Positions 11,857 through 21,108 of a DNA stretch of 64,000 nucleotides are shown in pieces. This stretch comes from Teichococcus aerophilus (lineage in GTDB: Bacteria; Pseudomonadota; Alphaproteobacteria; Acetobacterales; Acetobacteraceae). The DNA lies in the NCBI RefSeq assembly GCF_014490485.1, contig NZ_JACTVA010000013.1, forward strand, positions 2,406 to 66,405, given 5' to 3'. Under the pieces are notes generated by a model, which was given only the letters and a program-made list of their open reading frames with translations, ran no database searches and was not told the DNA's origin. Position 1 is the stretch's first letter. Each line of letters starts with the position of its first letter. The translations under genes were made by a program, and so were the position numbers.

Positions 11857-12800
11857 CAGCGCAGGCTCCCGCCGCTAGCTGGTGCTGGTGCTGGTGCTGG
11901 TGCTGGTGCTGGTGCTGGTGCCTTGGCGGCCAGCCGCGCGGCCTCCGCATCCCGTGCCGGCGGCGCGCCGAACATCCGCCCATACTCGCGCGTGAACTGC
12001 GGCACGCTCTCATAGCCCACCGCGAAGGCCGCGCTGCTGGCCGAGCAGCCTTCGCCCCGCATCAGCCGCCGCGCCGCGATCAGCCGCAACTGCTTCTGGA
12101 ACTGCAGCGGCGACAGCGAGGTCACGCTGCGGAAATGCTGATGGAAGGAGGACGGGCTCATCCCCGCCACGGCCGCCAGGCTCTCCACCGGCAATGGCTC
12201 GGCATAGCGGGCCCGCAGCACCGCCACGGCGCGCGAAACCCGCTCCACAGGCCCGCCTGGCCAGCCGACCCGCCGTACCGCCGCCCCATGCCGCCCGGTC
12301 AGTAGCCAGTAATGCAGTTCGCGCATCAGCGCCGCCCCCAGCACCGGCACCGCCGCCGGGCGGTCCAGCAGGCGCATCATCCGGGTGGCCGCCTCCACCA
12401 CCTCGGCTGCGGTCGGGTCGGCCTGCACCGCGCTGGCATCGGCGGCATCGGCCCCCTCCATCTGCAGGCTCAACTCGGCGATGACGGCCGGGTCCAGCTC
12501 CACCACCAGCGACATGTAGGGTACCGCCGCGCTTGCCTGCGTCACCTGGCTGATGGTTGGCACATCCGCCGTGATCAGCAGCGAATCCCCCGCGCCGAAG
12601 CTGACATCCCGCGTTCCCATGGTGACGCGCTTGCCGCCCTGCATCACCAGGCAGGCGAGGGGGCGGGAGATGTCGTGCACCAGTTCGCTCGGCGCCGTCG
12701 CATGGACGGTGCTCAGGCCAAGGATGAAGGTGCGGGCGATGCCGTGGCCATCGGCATGCGCCTCGCCATGCCGGCGCACCAGGTCGAGAAGGCTGCTCAT
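11856..12800 (-). CDS. AraC family transcriptional regulator
   Basis: A 314-residue regulator with an N-terminal AraC_N-type cupin-like domain (HDISRPLACLVMQGGKRVTMG and PYMSLVVELDP are typical) and a C-terminal HTH domain, including SPSSFHQHFRSVTSLSPLQFQKQLRL and AFAVGYESVPQFTREYGRMFG. The C-terminus is an Ala-Pro dipeptide tail coded by a perfect hexamer repeat (11879-11920). It is divergent from the SDR at 12933 and overlaps the small gene downstream; this family commonly activates adjacent oxidoreductases. Confidence 0.9.
   Translation of the reverse strand: MSSLLDLVRRHGEAHADGHGIARTFILGLSTVHATAPSELVHDISRPLACLVMQGGKRVTMGTRDVSFGAGDSLLITADVPTISQVTQASAAVPYMSLVVELDPAVIAELSLQMEGADAADASAVQADPTAAEVVEAATRMMRLLDRPAAVPVLGAALMRELHYWLLTGRHGAAVRRVGWPGGPVERVSRAVAVLRARYAEPLPVESLAAVAGMSPSSFHQHFRSVTSLSPLQFQKQLRLIAARRLMRGEGCSASSAAFAVGYESVPQFTREYGRMFGAPPARDAEAARLAAKAPAPAPAPAPAPAPASGGSLR
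11879..11920. repeat. (CTGGTG)7 hexamer microsatellite inside the AraC regulator
   Basis: Seven perfect tandem copies of CTGGTG lie in frame near the 3' end of the AraC-type gene, encoding an alternating Ala-Pro tail. A 6-bp unit would change tail length by two residues per unit without shifting the frame. Confidence 0.95.
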
Positions 12801-12932
12801 GCCGCCATGCTACCCGCCGCGCCCCCCGGCCGCATCCGGCTTCGGAGGATCAAGCAAGCAAGTCCGAGGTTCCGGTAAGGACGCCCGCCCGGCCGGGGGC
12901 GATGATCAGGGCACCAGGCAAGGAGCCCAGCC

Positions 12933-13688
12933 ATGACCACCATCTCCCTCGTCACCGGCGGCAGCCGCGGCCTCGGCCGCAACACGGCGCGCAGCATCGC
13001 CGCCCGCGGCGGCGACGTCGTCATCACCTACCAGAGCCGCGCCGGGGACGCCCAGGCGGCCGCCGCCGAGATCGCCGCGATGGGCCGTAAGGCCATTGCC
13101 CTGCAACTCGATGTCGGCAACGCCGCTACCTTCCCCGCCTTCGCCACCGCCTTGCGGGCGGCCCTGCGCGAAACCTGGGGCCGCGACAGCTTCGACCACC
13201 TGGTCAACAACGCCGGCTACGGCGACTTCGCGCCGATCGCCGACACGACGGAGGCGCAGTTCGACCGCCTGGTCGACGTGCACCTGAAAGGCGTGTTCTT
13301 CCTGACCCAGGCGCTGCTGCCGCTGCTGGCCGATGGTGGCCGCATCGTCAACCTGTCCTCCGGCCTGACGCGGGTCTCGGCGCCGGGTTGGGCCGCCTAC
13401 GCGGCGGTGAAGGGCGCGGTGGAAGTGCTGTCCCTCTACATGGCCAGGGAGCTGGGGGCGCGCGGCATCGCCGTCAACACCGTGGCGCCGGGCGCCATCG
13501 AGACCGATTTCTTCGGCGGCGCGGTGCGCGATACGCCTGAGTTCAAAAGGCACTTCGCGGACATGACGGCACTCGGCCGCGTTGGCGTGGCGGACGATAT
13601 CGGCCCGATGGTCGCCAGCCTGCTCGGCCCCGACAACCGCTGGGTCAACGCGCAGCGCATCGAGGTCTCCGGCGGCCAGGGCATCTGA
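12933..13688 (+). CDS. SDR family oxidoreductase
   Basis: A 251-residue classical short-chain dehydrogenase/reductase. The cofactor motif TGGSRGLGRN is at residues 8-17, NNAGYGDF near 91, the catalytic serine in NLSSG, and the catalytic pair YAAVK near 153. PGAIETDFF follows, as in classical members. The glycine/arginine layout of the first motif suggests NADP(H), but this is an inference. It is divergent from the AraC regulator at 12800 over 132 bp, a common regulator-target layout. Substrate unknown. Confidence 0.92.
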   Translation: MTTISLVTGGSRGLGRNTARSIAARGGDVVITYQSRAGDAQAAAAEIAAMGRKAIALQLDVGNAATFPAFATALRAALRETWGRDSFDHLVNNAGYGDFAPIADTTEAQFDRLVDVHLKGVFFLTQALLPLLADGGRIVNLSSGLTRVSAPGWAAYAAVKGAVEVLSLYMARELGARGIAVNTVAPGAIETDFFGGAVRDTPEFKRHFADMTALGRVGVADDIGPMVASLLGPDNRWVNAQRIEVSGGQGI

Positions 13689-14045
13689 CCGCCGCGCCCG
13701 GGGCACCGTCCGGCGGCGGTGCATCTGCGCCGGCACACCGCATCCTCACTCGCCCACGGACAGGGGCAACCGCCCCTGCCGCCCTGGGCCGCCCGGACCC
13801 ATCGCCACCACACCGGCCGGGGCAGGGGGGGGGCATGGACGGCCCGCCCGGCGGCCTGCATCATCGTCTGGAAAGGCCGGCGGCCGCACCCATCCGGGGC
13901 GACGCCCCATGACCGGCCACCGCAGGGTGAGGCGCTCCGTGACCATTCCGACCCGACACCATCGCAGGATGGCCGCGCGCAGGCGCCCAGCATGACGCGC
14001 CCCGCCCGGCCCGGCGGCGCCTCTCCCCACGCCAGGGGCGAGGTC
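13689..14045. other. 357-bp GC-rich gap without a supportable gene
   Basis: Between the SDR and the MFS gene. Open frames run through it only because stop codons are rare at this GC content. No repeat, tRNA or clear terminator was seen. A run of eight G lies near 13826. Confidence 0.5.
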
Positions 14046-15260
14046 ATGAGCCAGGCCGACCTGCTGGATTCCCGCACCGCCTGGCTGCGGCTCGCCGCCA
14101 TCGTCGCACTCTCCACCATCGGCGGCGTCGGCATGTGGTCGGTGATCGTCGCGCTGCCCTATGTCCAGGCGGAGTTCGGCATCAGCCGCGGCGCCGCCTC
14201 GGTGCCCTACACCCTCACCATGCTCGGCTTCGGCGCCGGCGGTATCCTGATGGGCCGCCTGACCGACCGTCTCGGCCCGATGAAGCCGCTGCTCGGCGCG
14301 ACGCTGATGCTGGCCGCCGGATATGCCCTGGCGGGGCTGGCGCCATCCATCACCGTCTATACCGTGGCGCAGGGCCTGCTCATCGGCATGCTCGGCGCCT
14401 CCGCCGCCTTCGCGCCGCTGGTGGCCGAGGCGTCGCTGTGGTTCCGCCGGCGGCGCGGCATCGCGGTGGCGATCGCCGCCTCCGGCAACTACCTGGCCGG
14501 CGCCGTCTGGCCCCCGGTCCTCAGCTGGCTGATCGGTGCCTATGGGTGGCGCACCGCCCATCTCGTCGTCGGCGCCATCTGCCTGGTGACGATGCTGCCG
14601 CTCGCCCTGCTGCTGCGCGCCCGCGCCCCCGGCACGCATGGTGGCGGCCTGCAGAAGGATGCAGGGGAGGGCAGGCCCTTCGGCCTCTCCCCCACCGGGG
14701 CGACGGTGGTCCTCTCCACCGCCGGCATCGCCTGCTGCGTCGCCATGGCGATGCCGCAGGTGCATATCGTCGCCTATTGCGGCGACCTCGGCTACGGCGT
14801 CGCCCGGGGGGCGCAGATGCTCTCGCTGATGCTGGCCTGCGGCATCGCCTCCCGCCTCGCCTCGGGGCTGATCGCGGACCGGATCGGTGGGCTGCGCACG
14901 CTGCTGCTGGGCTCCGTGCTGCAAGGCCTGGCCCTGTCGCTGTTCCTGTTCTTCGATGGCCTCGCCTCCCTCTACACGCTTTCGGCGCTGTTCGGCCTGG
15001 TGCAGGGCGGCATCGTCCCCTCCTACGCCGTCATCGTCCGGGAAAGCTTCCCCGCTTCCGAGGCCGGCACGCGCGTCGGCATCGTGCTGATGGCGACGCT
15101 GGTCGGCATGGCGCTCGGCGGCTGGCTGTCCGGCGTGATCTTCGACGCGACCGGCAGCTACGCCGCCGCCTTCCTCAACGGCGTTGCGTGGAACATGGCG
15201 AACGTGCTGATCGTGACGACGCTGCTGCTGCGCCGCCGGGCGCGCCTCGCCACCGCATAG
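14046..15260 (+). CDS. MFS transporter
   Basis: A 404-residue major facilitator with 12 helices, resembling the monocarboxylate/oxalate-type branch: WSVIVALPYVQAEFGISRGAAS in the first helices, GRLTDRLGPMKPLL as the A-motif loop, WFRRRRGIAVAIAASGNYLAG in the middle, and SGLIADRIGGLRTLLLGS in the second half. The start MSQADLLDS follows GAGG. An orphan oligopeptide-type binding protein lies 103 bp downstream on the same strand. Substrate is unknown. Confidence 0.85.
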   Translation: MSQADLLDSRTAWLRLAAIVALSTIGGVGMWSVIVALPYVQAEFGISRGAASVPYTLTMLGFGAGGILMGRLTDRLGPMKPLLGATLMLAAGYALAGLAPSITVYTVAQGLLIGMLGASAAFAPLVAEASLWFRRRRGIAVAIAASGNYLAGAVWPPVLSWLIGAYGWRTAHLVVGAICLVTMLPLALLLRARAPGTHGGGLQKDAGEGRPFGLSPTGATVVLSTAGIACCVAMAMPQVHIVAYCGDLGYGVARGAQMLSLMLACGIASRLASGLIADRIGGLRTLLLGSVLQGLALSLFLFFDGLASLYTLSALFGLVQGGIVPSYAVIVRESFPASEAGTRVGIVLMATLVGMALGGWLSGVIFDATGSYAAAFLNGVAWNMANVLIVTTLLLRRRARLATA

Positions 15261-15363
15261 GCAAGGGAGGGCGGTGCGAGCACGCCCTTGTCGCGGAACA
15301 TTCCGGCAGGCACTCTTTCCGCCGGACCGTCCCGGCTCGGGCGTCCAGGCAGAGGGCACCGGC

Positions 15364-16965
15364 ATGACCTACCGCAGAACGCTTCTGAAGACGGCCGCCG
15401 GCGCAGCGACTGCCCTCGGCGCCGGCCACATCGCCGCCCCCGCCCTGGCCCAGGGCCGCGCGCGGACGCTGCGCTTCGCCCCGCAGGGCAACCTGGCCAG
15501 CGTGGACCCGATCTGGGGCACCTCGGTGCTCTCCCGCAACGCCGGGCTGATGATCTATGACACGCTGTTCGGCATCGGCGCCGACTTCCAGGTCCGGCCA
15601 CAGATGGCCGCCGGGCACGAGGTCTCCGCCGACGGGCTGACCCACACCATCGCCCTGCGCCCCGGCCTGCGCTTCCATGATGGCGAGCCGGTGCGCGCCC
15701 GCGACTGCATCGCCTCCATCCGCCGCTGGTCGAAGCGCGACGTGCTCGGCCAGCGCCTCGACGTGCTGCTGGACGAGATGGCGGCGGTGTCAGACGACCG
15801 CTTCACCCTCCGCATCAAGCGGCCCTGGGCCGGGCTGACCTGGGCGCTGGGCAAGGTGGGCGCCAATATCTGCGCGATCATGCCGGAACGCGCGGCGCAG
15901 ACCGACCCCTTCACCCAGGTCACCGACATCGTCGGCAGCGGCCCCTTCCGCTTCCTGCGCGACGAATGGGTGGCCGGCAGCCTGGCGGTGTTCGAGCGCA
16001 ACGCCGCCTACCAGCCGCGCCAGGAGGCGCCGGACCTGCTGGCCGGCGGCAAGCCGGTGCATTTCGACCGCGTCGAATGGCGCGTGATGCCCGATGCCGC
16101 CACCGCCGCCGCCGCCCTGCAGAACGACGAGATCGACTGGTGGGAAACGCCGTTGCCGGACCTGCTGCCGGTCCTGCGGCGCAACCGGCAGATCGTGGTG
16201 GAGACGATCAACAGCTTCGGCGCCTTCGGCGTGCTGCGCTTCAACCACCTGCACCCGCCCTTCGACAATCCGGCGGTTCGCCGCGCCCTGTTCCCGGCCG
16301 TGGACCAGGAAGCCTTCATGCAGGCCGCGATGGGCACCGACCCCGAGCTGTACCGCATCCCCGCCGGCGCCTTCACCCCTGGCGCACCCCTGGCCAACGA
16401 CGCCGGGATGGAGATCCTGACCAGCCCGCGGGACCTGGAGAAGGCGCGGCAACTGCTGCGCGCCTCCGGCTACAACAACGAGCGCGTGGTGCTGCTCTCG
16501 GCGACCGACCTGCCCAACCTGCAGGCCATGACGGAAGTGGCGGCCGACCTGATGCGCCGCGTCGGCTTCAACGTGGACCTGCTGTCGATGGACTGGGGCA
16601 CGCAGATCCAGCGCCGCACGAATCGTGGCCCGGTGGAGCAAGGCGGCTTCAGCGCCTTCTGCACCACCTGGGAAGGGATGGACACCTCCGTCCCCGGCAG
16701 CCACCAGCCGCTGCGCGGCAACGGCGCCAATGCCTGGTCCGGCTGGCCCACCAGCCCGGCGCGAGAGGCGCTGCGCGACCAGTGGTTCGAGGCCACCGAC
16801 CCCGCCGCCGAAAAGCGCATCGCCGAGGCCTTGCAGCTCAATGTGTGGGAGGAAGCCCCCTTCATCCCACTCGGCCTGCAGCGGCCGCAGCAAGCCTATC
16901 GCCGCAGCATCACCGGCGTCCTGAAGGGCGGCCCGTCCCTGTTCTGGAACGTGCGGCGGAGTTGA
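15364..16965 (+). CDS. ABC transporter substrate-binding protein, peptide/nickel family 5
   Basis: A 533-residue periplasmic binding protein of SBP_bac_5 type. The Tat/Sec-like signal MTYRRTLLKTAAGAATALGAG ends near ALAQG. Family signatures include the HTIALRPGLRFHDGEPVRARDCIASIRRW segment near residue 85-115, VGSGPFRF, and AVRRALFPAVDQEAFM around 310. It is likely to bind peptides or other medium-sized solutes outside the membrane. No permease or ATPase genes are adjacent, so it must work with components elsewhere. The start at 15364 places the signal peptide correctly. Confidence 0.88.
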   Translation: MTYRRTLLKTAAGAATALGAGHIAAPALAQGRARTLRFAPQGNLASVDPIWGTSVLSRNAGLMIYDTLFGIGADFQVRPQMAAGHEVSADGLTHTIALRPGLRFHDGEPVRARDCIASIRRWSKRDVLGQRLDVLLDEMAAVSDDRFTLRIKRPWAGLTWALGKVGANICAIMPERAAQTDPFTQVTDIVGSGPFRFLRDEWVAGSLAVFERNAAYQPRQEAPDLLAGGKPVHFDRVEWRVMPDAATAAAALQNDEIDWWETPLPDLLPVLRRNRQIVVETINSFGAFGVLRFNHLHPPFDNPAVRRALFPAVDQEAFMQAAMGTDPELYRIPAGAFTPGAPLANDAGMEILTSPRDLEKARQLLRASGYNNERVVLLSATDLPNLQAMTEVAADLMRRVGFNVDLLSMDWGTQIQRRTNRGPVEQGGFSAFCTTWEGMDTSVPGSHQPLRGNGANAWSGWPTSPAREALRDQWFEATDPAAEKRIAEALQLNVWEEAPFIPLGLQRPQQAYRRSITGVLKGGPSLFWNVRRS

Positions 16966-17261
16966 AGGCGGGCAACGCCCTGCCCGGGGTGGCTGGCGCG
17001 GATCGCCGGCCCGGCCATCTGTGCCCGACCCCGGGCGGGAAGCGATCGATAAGCTCAGCGGGGTCCGCCCCGCCCACGGCCAACGTGTCAGCCTGACCAA
17101 AATCCGATCCCGGCCATGCCGCCATCCTTGCTGACCCGCAGGCGGCCATGGAGGGAAGCCGAACCGCCCCGCCGCCCCCGGTCATCCGGCCGGCCTGTCA
17201 CGCAGCCGGCTTCACCCCCGCCACCCACGCCGCCGTGACCACCCGCACCCGGATCCGCCGC

Positions 17262-18746
17262 TTACCAGGGCTTCAATCTCCGCAGCCGGCCACGAAACAG
17301 GCCCCTCCTGCTCAGGGCCTCGAACATCTCTTCCGGCCCCTCGGGATCGAGCACTTCATGGTCCGCCAGCCACGCCTCCACGGCGTTCAGGTCCGGCTCC
17401 TCGTAAGGCCGCAGCGAGCGGCCGGGGCCGCGCAGCGCCTCGATCGCCCCGATCAACGAGCCCTCGGCCGCGATGGCATCCGCCACCGCCTGCTTCGGGA
17501 CGCCGAGATGCTCCGCCAGCAGGTCGTCGCGCGTGCCGAGGATACGCGCGGACAGGTCCGGCCTGGCCCGCTCCCCGGCGTCGATGGCGACGTCGCATTC
17601 CGTATCCAGGCGCATGGAACGATTGTTGAGGTTGGAGGAGCCGATGCGAAGAACCCGGTCATCCACGATCATGATCTTGGCGTGGCAGTAGATCGCCTCG
17701 CCGTCGGCGGTGAAGGGATGGTACAGGCGAAAGCGCCGTCCCGTCGTGTCCAGCCGCCGCAGCGCCTCGTGCAGCCGTGCCCGGGCCGTGTCCATTGCCA
17801 GGGGCTCCAGCCAGCCCTGGGCACTCACCGGATTGATCAGCACGATCTCCGGCCCATCCGGCTCCCGCAACCGCCTGGCGATGGCCTCGGCAATGCGGCG
17901 GGAGGCGAAGTACTGGCTTTCTGCATAGATGCAGCGGCGGGCGGAGGCGATAAGGTCGAGATGCAACTGCTCCACCTCCCGCACCGCCGGCCTGTCCGGC
18001 ATCTCCGGGTAGGAGCGGGCGACAGCCACCTCGACATTCTCGAACTGCGGCGCCAGCGCCTCCGGCCAGCAGCGGTTGCCGGATGGGATCGGCGGCAGCC
18101 GTCTGCCGCCGGCGGCATGCCAGCGGTCCATGGCCAACTCGCCAAGCGCCACGGCCGCCTGTCCCTCCAGCGCCGTGGTGGCATCGTGCCATGGCTGGTA
18201 GGGCTTCCCGCCGGGATTGACCCGCTGCGGGTCCTGGTCGCGGTGCTCGCGCGTATCCCAGCGCTCGCCGGTCATGTCGATGCCACCGCAGAAGGCGGTC
18301 TGGTCGTCGAGCACGACGATTTTCTGGTGGTGGGAGGCCCCGGTCGGGTGCGCACCGTCCAGCTTGGTATGGATGCGGCTATGCCACATCCAGCGTGCCA
18401 GGGTCAGGATGGTGCTGCCGCGGAACACCGTCTTGACGGCGCCCAGATCCCATCGGAGCAGATAGACGTTCAGCTCCGGCCGGTTCTTCACAAGCCAGAG
18501 GATGAATTCGCCCAACTGGCCAGGCGCCTCGTCCTGGCTGCCGACCCCCAGATGGATCCTGGCATCGAAGTCCCAGCCAATCAGCAGGATGCGATGGCGC
18601 GCTGCCAGCATGGCCGCCCGGGCAATCCGAAAATACTCGTCGGCATCCACGATGACGGCAAGCTTCCCGGCATGCTCGACTCGCCAGCAATTGTCGCCCG
18701 GCCGAAGCAGGGACGCGGGACGGGGAGGGGACGCCATCTGATCCAT
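17262..18746 (-). CDS. phospholipase D-like protein with two HKD motifs
   Basis: A 494-residue PLD-superfamily protein. The first catalytic motif is SHHQKIVVLDD with downstream GGIDMTGERWD; the second is CHAKIMIVDDRVLRIGSSNLNNRS. Two HKD motifs in one chain fit transphosphatidylation or phospholipid hydrolysis, as in bacterial phospholipase D and cardiolipin synthases. There is no N-terminal transmembrane pair as in cardiolipin synthase, so a cytosolic or peripheral enzyme is more likely. It stands alone, with 296 bp of gene-free sequence upstream of its 3' end. Confidence 0.88.
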   Translation of the reverse strand: MDQMASPPRPASLLRPGDNCWRVEHAGKLAVIVDADEYFRIARAAMLAARHRILLIGWDFDARIHLGVGSQDEAPGQLGEFILWLVKNRPELNVYLLRWDLGAVKTVFRGSTILTLARWMWHSRIHTKLDGAHPTGASHHQKIVVLDDQTAFCGGIDMTGERWDTREHRDQDPQRVNPGGKPYQPWHDATTALEGQAAVALGELAMDRWHAAGGRRLPPIPSGNRCWPEALAPQFENVEVAVARSYPEMPDRPAVREVEQLHLDLIASARRCIYAESQYFASRRIAEAIARRLREPDGPEIVLINPVSAQGWLEPLAMDTARARLHEALRRLDTTGRRFRLYHPFTADGEAIYCHAKIMIVDDRVLRIGSSNLNNRSMRLDTECDVAIDAGERARPDLSARILGTRDDLLAEHLGVPKQAVADAIAAEGSLIGAIEALRGPGRSLRPYEEPDLNAVEAWLADHEVLDPEGPEEMFEALSRRGLFRGRLRRLKPW

Positions 18747-18853
18747 GCGCCCCTTTAATCAGATAACCCGGCCCTTGACGATCACGGCGGCGCCCGGCCA
18801 TGCGCGGCCGCGCCACAGCGTGGTGACGCATCTCCGTTCAGCCCTGTACGGCC

Positions 18854-19759
18854 TCAGCGCCGCGCCGCCAGCGTGCGTTCCAGGTTGCGCAGCAGCCGGT
18901 CGATCTCGCCCATATGGATCGCCGAGAGCTTCGGCCCCGGCATCCGCATGGTGGCGTGGCGGATGGCGCCGCGGCGGCGCATCACCTCTTTGCGCGCGGC
19001 GACGCCCCAGAAGCCCTGCGCCTCGTAGTTCAGCAGCGGCAGGTAACGGTCGAACAGGTCATGCGCCTCGTCCTCGCGCCCCTGGGTGAAGAGGCGGTAG
19101 ACGCCGGAGAGCATCTCGGGGTGGGAGAACCCGGCCATCGGCCCGTCGATGCCGCGCCCCATCTCCTGCGGCAGATACAAGCCGTTATTGCCGGTCAGGA
19201 TCGCCACCCGCCGCCCGCCGCCGGCCCGCAGCTGGGTGATCTTCTCCAGGCTCGGCAGGTCCTCTTCCTTCACCACCTGGATCTGCGCGTGGCTCTCCAC
19301 CAGCTTGAGGATGGACGGCACCGACATCCACACCCCGGTGGAGCCGGGGAAGTCCTGCAACACCGTTGGCACGTCGCCAATCATGCCGAACACGGTGGCG
19401 AAGTAGCCGAGCAGTTCCACCTCCGTCCGCAGGCCGCCCGGCGGCGCGATCATGACGCCTGAGGCGCCCTGGTCCATCGCCTGCTTCGCCAGCAGGGCCA
19501 GCTGCGCCGTGCTCGGGTTGCTGACGCCGACGATCACCGGCTTGCCCTGCGCGCGCGCGATGAAACGGCCGCTGACCTGCTGGGCTTCCTCAGGCGTCAG
19601 CTTGCCCCCCTCGCCGCTTACCCCCAGTACCACGAAGCCGTCGGCACCATGACCCAGGTAGAATTCCGTCAGGCTGTCGATGCTCGCGAGATCCACGGCG
19701 CCGCGTTCGTCGAACGGCGTCTGCGCGATGATGAAGCTGCCCTTGATGGCTGAGAGCAT
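18854..19759 (-). CDS. dihydrodipicolinate synthase family protein (DapA-like aldolase)
   Basis: A 301-residue (beta/alpha)8 class I aldolase of the DapA/NAL superfamily. GVSGEGGKLTPEEAQQV matches the usual G.tGE...L...E pattern, and VVKEEDLPSLEKI carries the expected Schiff-base lysine. The position that normally holds the catalytic tyrosine (YNVP in DapA) reads LQDFPGSTGV, so the standard proton-relay tyrosine is absent. This argues against true DapA; a non-biosynthetic pyruvate-type lyase is more likely. AGGAAACG before the ATG supports the start. Unlinked to other lysine genes. Confidence 0.82.
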   Translation of the reverse strand: MLSAIKGSFIIAQTPFDERGAVDLASIDSLTEFYLGHGADGFVVLGVSGEGGKLTPEEAQQVSGRFIARAQGKPVIVGVSNPSTAQLALLAKQAMDQGASGVMIAPPGGLRTEVELLGYFATVFGMIGDVPTVLQDFPGSTGVWMSVPSILKLVESHAQIQVVKEEDLPSLEKITQLRAGGGRRVAILTGNNGLYLPQEMGRGIDGPMAGFSHPEMLSGVYRLFTQGREDEAHDLFDRYLPLLNYEAQGFWGVAARKEVMRRRGAIRHATMRMPGPKLSAIHMGEIDRLLRNLERTLAARR

Positions 19760-20071
19760 CGTTTCCTGGCTCCGGTTCCGGCCTGGGACGGCCACGGTTG
19801 GGCACAGTGCCGCCGGGGGTCCTGCCCGTCGCGCTGCGACGTGTACGGGTTATGCCCGGCCCGCCGCCAAATGTCACCGAAGCCAAAAGTCGCAACTTGC
19901 CGCGCCGTCAATCATCCAGCGCGCAACGGAGCCGTACCACCTCGTCGCCTTCAGCCGAGAATCCTGGCCACACCTTTGTCGGGTCGCCGGATGGCACGGC
20001 AATCCATTCGGTCTCCAGCACAGGCCGCCACCGGCATACCAGTCGACGCGCCAGGTTTGAACACCGGCAGG

Positions 20072-20206
20072 TCAATCACGCTGCCTCGAAAGCGATGGCG
20101 CCGAGACCCCCGCCGTCACGGCCATAAGAGCAGCGACCACCAGGCAGAATGCCGCTGCAACATGCAACGGCCCACCGCGACGGCGCGCTCCGGTTCGCCT
20201 GCCCAT
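20072..20206 (-). CDS. possible small single-pass membrane protein
   Basis: A 44-codon frame inside the otherwise gene-free gap 19760-20306. It starts with Arg-rich MGRRTGARRRGG and has one hydrophobic helix AAAFCLVVAALMAVTAGV. GGAGGG lies 6-7 bases before the ATG, which is the main reason to list it. No family is recognised and it could be chance. The rest of the gap shows no other feature. Confidence 0.35.
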   Translation of the reverse strand: MGRRTGARRRGGPLHVAAAFCLVVAALMAVTAGVSAPSLSRQRD

Positions 20207-20306
20207 TCCGACCCTCCCCGGGCAGCGAACATGGGGATGACGATGCACCGCGCGCGCCAGCCTGCCGGGTGGCACATCACTGATGCCTCGTCATCCCCCG
20301 CATGAT

Positions 20307-20960
20307 TCAGCCTGTGGTGCTGGGAACCGGCGTGTTGAGCAATTGCTGCTCCCACAGATAAGCAATGCCGCTGCCACCGGCATGCTGCGTGATGACGTTC
20401 GTCAGCGCGGCGGCTTGCTCGGCCCGGGCCCAATCGCGCTGCCATTCGGCCGCGACCGCCAGCCAGGTCATCATGTTCGCGCCCGCCGCAACCATGCGCT
20501 TGATGGCGACCTCATGGGCCTCGACCGAGACGCCGCCGGACGCATCGGTGACCACCGTCACATCCCAGCCCTCGCCCAGGGCGTGGATGGCCGGCATCGC
20601 CACGCACACTTCCGTCCACAGCCCGGCGATGACCAGCTGCTTGCGGCCGGTTGCCTTGACCATCTCCACCACCGTCCGGTCTTCCCAGGTGTTGATGAAC
20701 GTCCGGTCAATCACCTCCTGGCCGGGGAAGACATCGGTGATCTGCGGGAACAGAAGACCACCCCGCTCAGCAAGCACGCTGGTCAGAATGGTCGGCACGC
20801 CGAAGACCTTGGCGGCCTTCGCCAGCCCGGCCGTATTGTTGATCACCATCTGCGGCTCGTGGCTGTTCACGTTCGCTAGCTGGTAGGGCTGATGGTCGAT
20901 CAGCAGGAGCACCGAATCCTCGGGGCGAAGAAGCGAATTGAGGCCATTGCGGAAAGTCAT
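20307..20960 (-). CDS. isochorismatase-like cysteine hydrolase (YcaC-type)
   Basis: A 217-residue cysteine hydrolase. The catalytic aspartate lies in LLLIDHQPYQ near residue 21, and the nucleophile cysteine in AGLWTEVCVAMPA near 118, preceded by KQLVI; TDASGGVS follows as in YcaC-related proteins. The fold hydrolyses amide or ester bonds in small molecules. GAGG precedes the ATG. It is divergent from the LysR gene at 21109, which probably regulates it. Substrate unknown. Confidence 0.9.
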   Translation of the reverse strand: MTFRNGLNSLLRPEDSVLLLIDHQPYQLANVNSHEPQMVINNTAGLAKAAKVFGVPTILTSVLAERGGLLFPQITDVFPGQEVIDRTFINTWEDRTVVEMVKATGRKQLVIAGLWTEVCVAMPAIHALGEGWDVTVVTDASGGVSVEAHEVAIKRMVAAGANMMTWLAVAAEWQRDWARAEQAAALTNVITQHAGGSGIAYLWEQQLLNTPVPSTTG

Positions 20961-21108
20961 GAGACATCCTCTGCCACTGTTGCGAATGGGACGATTTCCT
21001 GGACACGCGCCAGATGCAGCGATGTCCGGGCCGGAGATTGCCGTTCCGATTTGCGGTGCAGTAGCCCTCCACGGTGTTAAGCTGTGTCGCGCATCGGGGA
21101 ACACCAGC

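Noticed and set aside
13746-15365. 539-residue minus-strand open frame
   Set aside because: Antisense to the MFS gene at 14046-15260; composition is low-complexity Gly/Ala/His/Gln.
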